Part shown: positions 55,674 through 63,867 of the stretch, piece by piece | Layout of the letters: every line of letters starts with the position of its first letter | Numbering within the stretch: position 1 is the first letter of the stretch | Source of the DNA: Candidatus Heimdallarchaeota archaeon | GTDB taxonomy: Archaea > Asgardarchaeota > Heimdallarchaeia > Heimdallarchaeales > Kariarchaeaceae | Assembly (NCBI GenBank): GCA_026702845.1 | Contig: JADCLS010000009.1 | Location: 1-64,000 of the forward strand | Direction of reading: 5' to 3' | Length of the DNA: 64,000 nt | Position numbers and translations under genes: made by a program | Notes under the pieces: model-generated | What the model was told of the DNA's origin: nothing | Seen by the model: the letters and a program-made list of their open reading frames with translations, nothing else | The model's database searches: none

Positions 55674-56072
55674 ATGGAAAAAGTTAATTTGAGTGAAGAG
55701 GAATGGAAAAACCGACTTCCACTAAACAGGTATCAGATTCTGAGACAGAAAGGAACTGAGAGGCCCTATACAGGAGAATTGTTACATAATAAGGAGAAGG
55801 GTTTATACAAATGTGCAGGTTGTGGAAACATTCTCTTTGAATCTGAGACAAAGTATGATAGTCATTGTGGTTGGCCATCCTTTTATGAAGCATATAAGAA
55901 ATGGAATATTGTTGAGAAACGTGATACATCTCATGGTATGATCAGAATAGAGGTAGTATGTGCAAAATGTGAAGGACATCTGGGTCATGTTTTCGATGAT
56001 GGCCCCAGAGATAAAACAGGGATTAGGTATTGCATAAATAGTCTTTCTCTGGAATTCGAGAAAATTAACTAG
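55674..56072 (+). CDS. msrB: Peptide methionine-(R)-S-oxide reductase MsrB
   Basis: 132 residues. It reduces methionine-R-sulfoxide in proteins. Family hallmarks are RPYTGELLHNKEKGLYKC, the zinc cysteines CAGC and CAKC, GWPSFYEA, GHLGHVFDDGP and the catalytic Cys in RYCINSLSLEF. A TATA-like AAATATATAG about 26 bases before the ATG implies a leaderless transcript. The length equals that of bacterial and archaeal MsrB. It runs convergent with the DOHH-like gene and overlaps its end by 8 bases. Confidence 0.95.
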   Translation: MEKVNLSEEEWKNRLPLNRYQILRQKGTERPYTGELLHNKEKGLYKCAGCGNILFESETKYDSHCGWPSFYEAYKKWNIVEKRDTSHGMIRIEVVCAKCEGHLGHVFDDGPRDKTGIRYCINSLSLEFEKIN

Positions 56073-56805
56073 ATATTCTTTCAAGTGCCATATACGCAGA
56101 TTCAACAATATCAGGATTAGGGTGATCTAGAAATTCTTTGATGAAATCAACTGAATCTTCATTCCCAAGCGTACCTAGGGCAAGAAGAATTTCATGACGA
56201 ACGAAAGTATTACCATCAACCTGCAATTCTTTGATCAATGGCCCCACAACTTTTTTGGATGCACTCTCGCCAAGAGCAAATACTATTTCATGTTTGACTA
56301 TGGGATCAGATTCCTGTTTCAATGCCTTTAGAAGTAAATCAATATCCTCTTCTGTTCCTTGATTCATATGTTGGAATACTAATTGTATCCTGATCTCCTC
56401 CTTGATTGTAGGATCAAGGATAGAGGATTCAGAGAGAATTTTCTCACTAGATTGCTTCATCTCTAACCTCTGCAATGCAATTTTTGCCGTTTTTCTCACA
56501 TTGGAATCAGGATGATCAAGTACAGATCGTAAGATGGGTTGATATTCTGCTAAGCCCAAATTAGACAATGCTAGGGAGGCCTCGTGGATAACGAAAACAG
56601 AGGGATCGTGCTGAATTGCATAGGATAACTCTTTAGCAGCAAGTTTTTTGTTTTTAATCTCACCGAGTGCGAAGGCTGCTTCATGTTTTACAATTGCTGA
56701 TGAATCATGGTGTAAATAATAAATAATCTGCTCGATTTCATCAGGCTCCTGATATTTGAGTGATCTAAATATCTGTTGTACCTTTTGTTCTGAGCTCATT
56801 TCCAT
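56065..56805 (-). CDS. Deoxyhypusine hydroxylase-like HEAT-repeat protein
   Basis: 246 residues from ATG 56805. Two groups of HEAT repeats are joined by a linker at about 115-150. The four repeat motifs that hold the iron ligands in eukaryotic deoxyhypusine hydroxylase (DOHH) are all present: IVKHEAAFALGE, FVIHEASLALSNLG, IVKHEIVFALGE and FVRHEILLALGTLG. The His-Glu pairs fall at about 41/42, 74/75, 172/173 and 204/205. The spacing inside each half (about 32 residues) and the flanking text (VRKTAKIALQRLE) agree with human DOHH. DOHH hydroxylates deoxyhypusine on eIF5A to give hypusine. General PBS-lyase HEAT proteins lack four such pairs, so DOHH is the best call. The substrate, aIF5A, is not in the window. 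Confidence 0.8.
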   Translation of the reverse strand: MEMSSEQKVQQIFRSLKYQEPDEIEQIIYYLHHDSSAIVKHEAAFALGEIKNKKLAAKELSYAIQHDPSVFVIHEASLALSNLGLAEYQPILRSVLDHPDSNVRKTAKIALQRLEMKQSSEKILSESSILDPTIKEEIRIQLVFQHMNQGTEEDIDLLLKALKQESDPIVKHEIVFALGESASKKVVGPLIKELQVDGNTFVRHEILLALGTLGNEDSVDFIKEFLDHPNPDIVESAYMALERISS

Positions 56806-56852
56806 GATACTCAATATAACATCTATTTAAGGTGCTTTTGTTAGGTGAACAA

Positions 56853-57641
56853 TCATCTGAAATTTCCAGGTAGATCTCGCAAGACAATGGAGGCAGCTTG
56901 ATTAAAATCAACCATGATTTTCTGTCTTTGCAGCTCCATCTTTTTGATAAATGCAAGGTTTTCAGTATTATCAAAGAAATTCCTTGGTAGTAAGGTCGAT
57001 CTGTAACTACTTGAATGAATAAACAATATAATTATTAGACAATAAACAACAAATTTCTGTGCCATAACTTGAAAAGTAAGGCCAAAATATGTGTCCATCT
57101 TGGGTCCCCAGAGCATGATTCCTAAATAAATGAGAATGATAAATGAGAGTATACTTAGATATTTACCATTAATTTGGTATTCATTTTTAGTTTTCAGAAA
57201 TTGAAACGAGTATATTCCCACAGCTAGGAAGGTTAGTAGAAAGCCGGTAAAAATCATTATTTGATGCCAATGTAGCTGAGTATCAACGGGAATAATCCCT
57301 GTTAAAGCAATAAACAATCCAGAAAGCATTCCCAGTTTGGTGGCAAGTGAAAATACTTCCCCATTATATAAGGATCCACTTGTTTTGAATAGAAGAGTGA
57401 TAGAGGCACCAGCGATTATCATGGCTGTGGTGAATAATACATAACCCTCCATATTTTCCTCACCTGATATTGATTTTGTTCTACCTAGATCACTGAAGAA
57501 ATTGTTATGAAAACTATAATGTTCGGAAGTCGGATTTAACATTGATCCTCCAGGATAGATCAGCATCGCTATTAAGGTGAGTATGATAAATTGTACTGCA
57601 CCTAGCTGACTCATAAATAACATACTTGTCTTGGAGCTCAT
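56853..57641 (-). CDS. DUF998-like polytopic membrane protein
   Basis: 262 residues with six to seven membrane helices. After the first helix comes YPGGSMLNPTSEHYSF, then FFSDLGRTKSISGEEN. N-x-FSDLG at this point is the signature of DUF998 membrane proteins. Further helices include FTTAMIIAGASITLLF, LSGLFIALTGIIPVD and IMIFTGFLLTFLAVGIYSF. The role of the family is unknown. The C-terminal 30 residues are charged and helical. It is followed by the DOHH-like gene after 47 bases on the same strand and might be cotranscribed. Confidence 0.75.
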   Translation of the reverse strand: MSSKTSMLFMSQLGAVQFIILTLIAMLIYPGGSMLNPTSEHYSFHNNFFSDLGRTKSISGEENMEGYVLFTTAMIIAGASITLLFKTSGSLYNGEVFSLATKLGMLSGLFIALTGIIPVDTQLHWHQIMIFTGFLLTFLAVGIYSFQFLKTKNEYQINGKYLSILSFIILIYLGIMLWGPKMDTYFGLTFQVMAQKFVVYCLIIILFIHSSSYRSTLLPRNFFDNTENLAFIKKMELQRQKIMVDFNQAASIVLRDLPGNFR

Positions 57642-57949
57642 GATATCGCCTTCTTACTAGAATAATAGGCTTGGATGTATTTAAAGCTAGAGAAAATTGG
57701 GCTTATTCATTATTTTTCTCAAATTTCTAGAAATCACCAATATAATTCGATTTAAATTAAATATATAATGGTAGAGCTTGATTCTGCATATTACATATCT
57801 ATTATCAAAAACATACTCAGATTATTTCTCATTTCCTAACTAGTTAGTCAATCGAAATTATACACCGAAAAACGTACTTTTTAAGATGATGCTTAAACTA
57901 TCACGCCAATATCCAAGGATATTTTTACTCAAATAGGACTAGGGTAGTA
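57642..57949. other. 308-base intergenic region, AT-rich, no gene seen
   Basis: A divergent intergenic region between the DUF998-like gene and the thioredoxin-like gene. TATA-like text (TTTAAATTAAATATATA) lies near 57751-57767, and a perfect 12-base palindrome CTAACTAGTTAG at 57836-57847 could be an operator. I see no open frame or RNA gene in it. Confidence 0.5.
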
Positions 57950-58252
57950 TTGTCAACTACAATAGAGATAATCCAATTCATCTCCAGTTTCTGTTCCAAA
58001 TGCAGGTATAATTCTGACCTGATACAAGAAATTCTTCAAAGTATAGCACCTGAGATTAAGAAACGAATTATCTATAATGAAGTCAATATTGCTAGTTTAT
58101 CACACAAAGATAGAGAACTTATGAATATGTACAAACCACTCTCAGTTCCAACATTATGGATAATAAATGATAAAAAATCAGTTGTGTTAGAAGGAATCAT
58201 AGAATCCAATACTATTTTGATGGTTTTGGCAGATTTAGTTGCTGAGGAATGA
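57950..58252 (+). CDS. Thioredoxin-like protein with CSKC motif
   Basis: 100 residues, beginning at TTG 57950 (no ATG gives the full fold). IQFISSFCSKCRYNSDLI has the redox CxxC at about 15-18. Strand YNEVNIASLSHKD follows, then the cis-Pro turn LSVPTLWIINDK. This is the small thioredoxin fold, with CSKC and no Trp-Cys-Gly-Pro-Cys, so a specialised disulfide reductase or peroxidase partner is likely. Its end overlaps the end of the CarH-like gene on the other strand by 18 bases. Confidence 0.75.
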   Translation: MSTTIEIIQFISSFCSKCRYNSDLIQEILQSIAPEIKKRIIYNEVNIASLSHKDRELMNMYKPLSVPTLWIINDKKSVVLEGIIESNTILMVLADLVAEE

Positions 58253-59206
58253 TATAAATTCGTTCACATCATCATGATTGGTACAGATTTTATCAACATT
58301 AGAGAATTTCTGCAGATCAAGTGATGGCACTCCCTGACCTCCAATTGCAACTTTAATTGAATTCTTGAATTCAGCTCGAAGCTGCTCTATATTCCTATAC
58401 AGTGTTCCCTCATAGATAGGAAGGGTTAAGCTGTAAAATACCCATTCTGGCCGAATCTTCAATCCCTTGATGAATTCCAGCAAATCCTCATTAGGTAGAT
58501 GCCGTCGTAGATTAATTACATTATACTTGTCACTAAGCATGAATTCTATGATAAGCAGAGAAATGGTATGCTGTTCACCATCGATGGGTGCCAACACTAT
58601 TAGTTTATCATTATCTGCATTCTTCTCACTGATGAGCTCTGAGACCACACGTTCTACTCTATGAGATATAAGATGTTCCTCAGCAGTAGATAATTCATTT
58701 AATTCCCATTTAGTACCGACTAGGTAAAGTATAGGAACGATTATTTCATTGACGATTTGTACTGCACTGAGATTTAGATTTAGGATATATTCAATCAATT
58801 TGCTGTGATCATACTCTAGTGATTTAAAATTCTCAAGAAGATCAGGAATATCAATTGAATCTGTGTTTAAAATCTCACTTGGATGATCTTCCTGATTTTC
58901 ATCCTCAGGTATAGATCGTTCATCCTCATGACTGTATCTTTTAATTATGGTATCTCCTCTCAAGCGAAGCACTGCATATCTTCCATGTTTGAGAGAACGT
59001 TTCTCCACTTCAATAAGATCTTTCAACTTTAGTTCCTTAATGGCATTGGAGATTGTACTCTGCTTATATTCATACAAATCCTTTATTTCAAGGAGTGGAA
59101 TCTCCCGTCCCCTGTTAAGACGTAAATGAGTAAGGATGGTCTCCTTGGAAGATAACTTGTGGAAATCTTTTACTTTTTGGATGATGTCACCTTCTATCTT
59201 ACTAAT
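58235..59206 (-). CDS. CarH-like B12-binding photoreceptor regulator with winged-helix domain
   Basis: About 323 residues. The frame continues upstream of an internal TTG at 59077 and includes a whole winged helix (HKLSSKETILTHLRLNRG, EIPLLEIKDLYEYKQST). The likeliest start is ATT 59206, placed after GAGGGTGAT at the end of crtB; no ATG, GTG or TTG is available. The C-terminal half is a cobalamin domain: helical cap with W167-x9-E177-H178 (KWELNELSTAEEHL), then the axial His213 in DGEQHTIS. The W-to-His distance of 46 equals that of Thermus CarH. The residue after the Trp is Glu and not the His that CarH uses as its light-state ligand. It probably represses the crt genes in the dark. Bacterial CarH has a MerR domain in place of this winged helix. 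Confidence 0.82.
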   Translation of the reverse strand: MSKIEGDIIQKVKDFHKLSSKETILTHLRLNRGREIPLLEIKDLYEYKQSTISNAIKELKLKDLIEVEKRSLKHGRYAVLRLRGDTIIKRYSHEDERSIPEDENQEDHPSEILNTDSIDIPDLLENFKSLEYDHSKLIEYILNLNLSAVQIVNEIIVPILYLVGTKWELNELSTAEEHLISHRVERVVSELISEKNADNDKLIVLAPIDGEQHTISLLIIEFMLSDKYNVINLRRHLPNEDLLEFIKGLKIRPEWVFYSLTLPIYEGTLYRNIEQLRAEFKNSIKVAIGGQGVPSLDLQKFSNVDKICTNHDDVNEFISFLSN

Positions 59207-59210
59207 ATAA

Positions 59211-60146
59211 TCACCCTCTATTTGTAAACAATGCGATTAGTTTTAATTTAAATGCTATTAAAAGTTTCTTAGATTTAGGTAAGTATACCCGTCTGCTCAG
59301 AACTGGATAATCTTGCTTTTCAATCTCATTTAGTATACCCTCATATACATCAGAAGAGAGTCTAATCACATACTGAAAATCTTTGGGAAGAAGGGGAATT
59401 CCTTTCTTTCCTTCCTCGTAATACCACCTGGCTCTTTCAATCTGGAATTGTAAAAAGGTTATGAAATCATCTGAAGGAGTACCTCTTCTGATTTCTTGTG
59501 GCAAATTAATGTTAAATGCCTCAAGTTCCTCGAGAGGTAAATATACTCTACCCATTTCGAAATCTTCTTTGATATCACGTAAGATATTACTTAATTGCAT
59601 CGCTATTCCAAGTTTCTCTGCATAATCTAGAGTTGTTTGATCAGGATTGTCCATGAAGAGATGAGTCATCATTAAGCCAACAGTTGATGCAACATGATAG
59701 CTATAATTTCTTAGCCCAGCAAAGTTCATGATTGAAGATTTGTTTAAATCAAATCTAACCCCATCAATCAACTCTAGAAAATGCAATTTAGGGATATTGT
59801 GTGTGTAAAGTATAAAATTCAAAGCAGCATAAATGGGATCGGTGGTAATATAATTTGCTCCCATGGCTAGTATTTCTTGTTCGACCTCATTTAACTCCTG
59901 TTCTCGAATATGTATCTCTTGTTTGTGCTCATCTGCAATATCATCTATCCTTCTACATACAGCATACAGGGTGGCAACCTTTTTTTGGTCCAATTCCGAT
60001 AGAAATGATGAAGCAAAACTGAATGATTTACTATGATTTTCTATTACCCCAAGTGCCAGAGAATAACCCGTTTCTATTAGATCATCCTCATATGCAAGGG
60101 GAATATCAAAGATTTGTTTAGAGGTGATTTCTTCGTTTGAGTACAT
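59211..60146 (-). CDS. crtB: Phytoene/squalene synthase family, phytoene synthase CrtB
   Basis: About 311 residues from ATG 60146. It joins two geranylgeranyl diphosphates to phytoene, the entry step to carotenoids. The aspartate motifs are present: RRIDDIADE at about 65-73 and NILRDIKEDFEMGRVYLP at about 190-207, with YSYHVASTVGLMM between. The family distinction between phytoene and squalene synthase follows from the neighbouring crtI. The 4-base gap to the CarH-like gene shows one operon. It is divergent from crtI across a 169-base promoter region. Confidence 0.93.
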   Translation of the reverse strand: MYSNEEITSKQIFDIPLAYEDDLIETGYSLALGVIENHSKSFSFASSFLSELDQKKVATLYAVCRRIDDIADEHKQEIHIREQELNEVEQEILAMGANYITTDPIYAALNFILYTHNIPKLHFLELIDGVRFDLNKSSIMNFAGLRNYSYHVASTVGLMMTHLFMDNPDQTTLDYAEKLGIAMQLSNILRDIKEDFEMGRVYLPLEELEAFNINLPQEIRRGTPSDDFITFLQFQIERARWYYEEGKKGIPLLPKDFQYVIRLSSDVYEGILNEIEKQDYPVLSRRVYLPKSKKLLIAFKLKLIALFTNRG

Positions 60147-60168
60147 TTTAATCAATCCAACAATTATA

Positions 60169-60293
60169 TCATGAACTATCTTTTCAACATATATAAATAT
60201 TATTAACGAAGAAATTAATTTTATTATGATTCATGAACTAATTTTTACTTCAATTTTAGTTCATATTTATTACTTCATAAACAAATTTATAAA
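60169..60293. promoter_or_regulatory. crtB/crtI divergent promoter with candidate operator repeats
   Basis: TCATGAACTA occurs at 60169-60178 and 60231-60240. The second copy starts an inverted repeat, TGAACTAA (60234-60241) with TTAGTTCA (60256-60263), 14 bases apart. TATA box TTTATAAA at 60286-60293 lies 26 bases before the crtI ATG. On the minus strand the crtB TATA box is near 60190-60197. The first repeat falls inside the predicted crtB start region. Confidence 0.55.
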
Positions 60294-60315
60294 CCTCCAA
60301 AACATAGAAGATTTC

Positions 60316-61797
60316 ATGAATAAACAGAAAAATATAATTGTTATTGGTAGTGGTTTTGGTGGCCTTTCTGTAGCAATAAGACTGCTAGCAAAGGGACATA
60401 AGGTAACCATTCTTGAAAAACTACCTGTAATTGGTGGAAGGGGTCGAATTCAAGAAATAGAAGGATTTAAATTCGATTCTGGCCCAACTGTTATCACTAT
60501 ACCAAGGGTGCTTGAGGAATTATTTGCAGAAGCAGATAGAGAGTTAAACGATTATGTAGAATTATTACCGGTCTATCCTTATTATCGAGTTGAATTTCCT
60601 GATGGTACGCACTTTGATTACCAGAACTACGAGGAAAATCTCAAGCAAATAGAAGCCCTCTCACCAGATGATGTCAAACGGTATGAAAAAATGGTGAAAA
60701 AAATAGAACCAATATACTACAAGGGGTTTGAGGAACTCGCCTTCAAACCTTTCACCAAATTGTGGAATATGATTAAAATCATACCTTCCATGATCAAGAT
60801 GGGGGCATACGTATCTAATTACCGATTTATATCTAAATTTGTTAAAAATGATAAATTACGTCAAGTATTTTCTTTTCATCCCCTACTTATCGGGGGCAAC
60901 CCATTCAGTGTTCCAGCGATATACTCACTTATTCAGTACCTAGAGAATGCCTATGGCATCTGGTATCCCAAGGGAGGAATAGGTTCATTGACATCAGGTA
61001 TGGCACAATTAATTGATGAGTTAGGAGGAGAGATTAGGTTATCCACAGGTGTAAAGAGAATAATTGTTGACGAGGGGAAGGTAAAAGGAATAATAACGGA
61101 GAATAATGATACAATCAACGCAGATATTGTTGTCTCAAATGCAGATATAGCTAATACCTATATGAGATTGATTGATCCTCAATATAGAAAGAAGAACAGT
61201 GATCGAAGATACAAAAGAATAAAATACTCAATGAGCCTCTTTCTGATCTATTTTGGTACGAGTAAACGCTATGAAGATGTCAAGCATCACACAATTATAA
61301 TGGGGCCACGATACAAAGAATTACTAAAGGATATTTTTAATCGCAAAATACTAGCAGATGATTTCTCTTCCTATTTGCACAGACCAACAGCAACAGATCA
61401 GTCAATCGCACCTGATGGACATGATGCATTCTATATCCTTGTTCCAGTACCTAATCTTGATGGAGAGGTAGATTGGAATCTGAAAAAAGACGAGTTCAAG
61501 TCTAAAGTGCTAAACTATCTAGAGGATAATTATCTACCTGATCTAAAGGAAAATATTGTTGTTGAAAAAGTCTTCACTCCTCTTGATTTCCAGAATACCT
61601 TAGGTGCTTACAAAGGCAATGGCTTCTCAATACAACCTACACTCATTCAATCAGCGTATTTCAGACCACATAATAGATCAGAGGATATAGAGGGATTGTA
61701 TATTGTTGGAGCTGGAACACATCCTGGAGCTGGGGTACCTGGAGTCATATCATCTGCAGCCATTACTGCAGATCTCATAGCCAAGGATTATAACTAG
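60316..61797 (+). CDS. crtI: Phytoene desaturase CrtI
   Basis: 493 residues from ATG 60316. The upstream ATG at 60226 would add 30 hydrophobic residues and would cover the TATA box, so it is rejected; TTTATAAA 26 bases upstream implies a leaderless message. It begins with an FAD-binding Rossmann fold (IIVIGSGFGGLSVAIRLL, then GRGRIQEIEGFKFDSGPTVI) and ends with the CrtI signature (LYIVGAGTHPGAGVPGVISS). It converts phytoene to lycopene or a partly desaturated product. Three genes of carotenoid tailoring follow at once. Confidence 0.95.
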   Translation: MNKQKNIIVIGSGFGGLSVAIRLLAKGHKVTILEKLPVIGGRGRIQEIEGFKFDSGPTVITIPRVLEELFAEADRELNDYVELLPVYPYYRVEFPDGTHFDYQNYEENLKQIEALSPDDVKRYEKMVKKIEPIYYKGFEELAFKPFTKLWNMIKIIPSMIKMGAYVSNYRFISKFVKNDKLRQVFSFHPLLIGGNPFSVPAIYSLIQYLENAYGIWYPKGGIGSLTSGMAQLIDELGGEIRLSTGVKRIIVDEGKVKGIITENNDTINADIVVSNADIANTYMRLIDPQYRKKNSDRRYKRIKYSMSLFLIYFGTSKRYEDVKHHTIIMGPRYKELLKDIFNRKILADDFSSYLHRPTATDQSIAPDGHDAFYILVPVPNLDGEVDWNLKKDEFKSKVLNYLEDNYLPDLKENIVVEKVFTPLDFQNTLGAYKGNGFSIQPTLIQSAYFRPHNRSEDIEGLYIVGAGTHPGAGVPGVISSAAITADLIAKDYN

Positions 61798-61805
61798 GTG
61801 AGATC

Positions 61806-62588
61806 ATGCTAACATATTCCCTTATACTCCTCATATTTGTTGTACCCATAATTATTGTACAAGGGATACTAATAATTCGAAGGAGATTGGAGATCCGAGC
61901 ACTGTATGGAGAGTATCGTTACAGTATAGGCCTCATAGCAGTCTTAACTGTTATTGCATTACTCTACACTACTCCTTGGGATAATTATCTTGTAAAAAAT
62001 CAAGTATGGTGGTACGATGACACAAAAGTACTCGGGGTAGTATTTGGGTACGTACCCATTGAGGAGTATGGATTCTTCATCTTGGAAACAATCATGGTAG
62101 CAGAATTTACCTTGTTACTAAGTCTACAAATCCCTCTTTCTGGGAGAAAAGATAGAACATTTCAATTCTCTCTACTCAGTGAGAAATTGAATCACAAATT
62201 TATTGTGGGTGCAGTGTTCTTAACATGGGCCATATTCACAATACTTCTCATACTAAACATTGAATCCATGAGGTATCTTAGCTTGATACTTTCTTGGAGT
62301 CTTATACCAGTACTTATTCAGTTGGCTTATTCAACAAAACTAATCGTTAATAATTTGAAATTCATGTTATTTGCAGTGAATATCCCTGCAATCTACCTTT
62401 CCATGGTGGATATACTTGCCATACATGATGGAATCTGGACGATAAGTAGTACGCAGACAATTGGAATACAACTATTTGGAATCTTACCTATCGAGGAGAT
62501 GATCTTCTTCTATATGACATCTTTACTTGTAGTATTTGGATACTCACTAGCATTGATTGCCCTTAAATCTTTGGAGGAGAGAAGTTGA
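61806..62588 (+). CDS. Fused CrtYc-CrtYd-type lycopene cyclase
   Basis: 260 residues with seven to eight membrane helices in two related halves. Each half holds the family motif, PWDNYLVKNQVWWYDD and VPIEEYGFFILE in the first, and IHDGIWTISS and LPIEEMIFFYMTS in the second; PxEE is the conserved acidic site. This is the archaeal and fungal-type cyclase that adds beta-ionone (or sometimes epsilon/C50) rings to lycopene. A cyclic carotenoid such as beta-carotene would then be available, which could also feed retinal synthesis, although no dioxygenase or rhodopsin gene is in the window. Confidence 0.9.
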   Translation: MLTYSLILLIFVVPIIIVQGILIIRRRLEIRALYGEYRYSIGLIAVLTVIALLYTTPWDNYLVKNQVWWYDDTKVLGVVFGYVPIEEYGFFILETIMVAEFTLLLSLQIPLSGRKDRTFQFSLLSEKLNHKFIVGAVFLTWAIFTILLILNIESMRYLSLILSWSLIPVLIQLAYSTKLIVNNLKFMLFAVNIPAIYLSMVDILAIHDGIWTISSTQTIGIQLFGILPIEEMIFFYMTSLLVVFGYSLALIALKSLEERS

Positions 62589-63262
62589 AGACCATCCTTA
62601 TTCCAGGATTCGGCGGATCTAATCGCCTTTATACACAGTACAATAATGCGTTTTCAGACTTTCATGTACTTGAAACCAACATTGCAGACACCATGAGTGA
62701 GTATTTCTCTATGTTGGATAGTCTCATCATTGAAAAATCAAATATAATAGGATTAAGCTGGGGTGGAATTATTGCCTTGCAATATGCACAGAATAAAAGT
62801 GAGAAAATCAACAAATTGCTGATCATCGGTGCAGGAAGGAAGTTACATACACCCAAGGAATTACAGTTACTTATGAATCTACCTGGTATTCTATATTATT
62901 TAGCAATTATTGGATTTGTTATGCTATTTCCATTATTTTTTGTGTTTGATAGGAACGGATACCGACAAAAATATGGTGGGCTGGGGATTTTATCAAGATT
63001 GGGTTGGAGAAAAACAAAGTATCAATTCAATCAGTATGTAAAAACTACTAGATTTGAGGGAAAAATCTCTCATCCAACACTACTATTAAATTTGGAAACT
63101 GACTTTCTCATTCAACGAGAAGAGATAGAAGATTTGCAATCTGATTACACAAAAGTGAAATTTATTCCACCTCCGGATAAAGATCACATACATTTCACAC
63201 ATGAGCTTGACGAACTTATTATCAGAGAAGCTTGTGAGTTTTTCAAGGAGGAGTTATTATGA
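62585..63262 (+). CDS. Alpha/beta hydrolase in the carotenoid operon
   Basis: 225 residues starting at TTG 62585, which overlaps the cyclase stop codon and follows GGAGGAGAG. An alpha/beta-hydrolase core is seen in ILIPGFGGSNRLY (oxyanion region), NIIGLSWGGIIALQYAQ with the nucleophile Ser in GLSWGG, and a C-terminal DKDHIHFTHEL with candidate catalytic His. The middle cap is hydrophobic (YLAIIGFVMLFPLFFVFD), so the enzyme may lie on the membrane. It could hydrolyse or transfer an acyl group on a glycosylated carotenoid, but this is inferred only from its neighbours. Confidence 0.75.
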   Translation: MKTILIPGFGGSNRLYTQYNNAFSDFHVLETNIADTMSEYFSMLDSLIIEKSNIIGLSWGGIIALQYAQNKSEKINKLLIIGAGRKLHTPKELQLLMNLPGILYYLAIIGFVMLFPLFFVFDRNGYRQKYGGLGILSRLGWRKTKYQFNQYVKTTRFEGKISHPTLLLNLETDFLIQREEIEDLQSDYTKVKFIPPPDKDHIHFTHELDELIIREACEFFKEELL

Positions 63263-63867
63263 GTGATGAATTTTTCAAAGATAATCAACAGACTTACAAA
63301 GAAGCTACTTTTATGGATTACATAAATGCAACAAATCAATTCACCAAAGTGGATTGGATCAAGTATATTGGATGGGTAGGTATGATGCTAGGCCTTGGTA
63401 TTGCAACATTAGTGTTTCTACTCATTGGACAAGCAAATGGTGCAAACTACCCCAGTTACGTGTGGTTAATCCCCATTGGCACATTTGGATTCACCTTTGC
63501 GATCAGTCTGGATAATATTGGTCATACCATACTCTATGCAGATAGAATTTCACATACTGAACTCACCATTCATAAATTCACCACCACCAATGGGGTTTTA
63601 TCAACCATATTCTTGATTCTTGGATATGCCTATCATGATTTCTTCTTTATTCCCATCCTAATCACCATAGCATTATCCATTTTCTATTCGTTTATTGACG
63701 AGGCAATACACTGGATTCGTTTTTCACAGGGTGGTTCTGGAATCATAGAAGTGACTATGCATTTCCTGATAATGTTATTCCATCCTATGATGATTTTTGC
63801 CTGGTTATACTGGTATATCAAGGATTATCCTGGTGTTGCTGAGACATTAGCTGCTCTGGGGGTATGA
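63259..63867 (+). CDS. Polytopic membrane protein in the carotenoid operon, unknown function
   Basis: 202 residues, ATG overlapping the hydrolase stop (ATGA) after GGAGGAG. Five to six membrane helices are present (IGWVGMMLGLGIATLVFLLI; YVWLIPIGTFGFTFAISL; VLSTIFLILGYAYHDFF; FIPILITIALSIFYSFI; MHFLIMLFHPMMIFAWLYWY). His residues at the membrane faces (HTILYADRISHTELTIH; FIDEAIHW) might bind metal. It is not CruF or a known hydroxylase as far as I can tell. Its operon position argues for a carotenoid-modifying role. Confidence 0.65.
   Translation: MSDEFFKDNQQTYKEATFMDYINATNQFTKVDWIKYIGWVGMMLGLGIATLVFLLIGQANGANYPSYVWLIPIGTFGFTFAISLDNIGHTILYADRISHTELTIHKFTTTNGVLSTIFLILGYAYHDFFFIPILITIALSIFYSFIDEAIHWIRFSQGGSGIIEVTMHFLIMLFHPMMIFAWLYWYIKDYPGVAETLAALGV

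Noticed and set aside
60226..60315. Upstream ATG giving CrtI an extra 30 hydrophobic residues
   Set aside because: The added text covers the TATA box and the repeat and is unlike CrtI N-termini; leaderless initiation at 60316 explains the promoter better.
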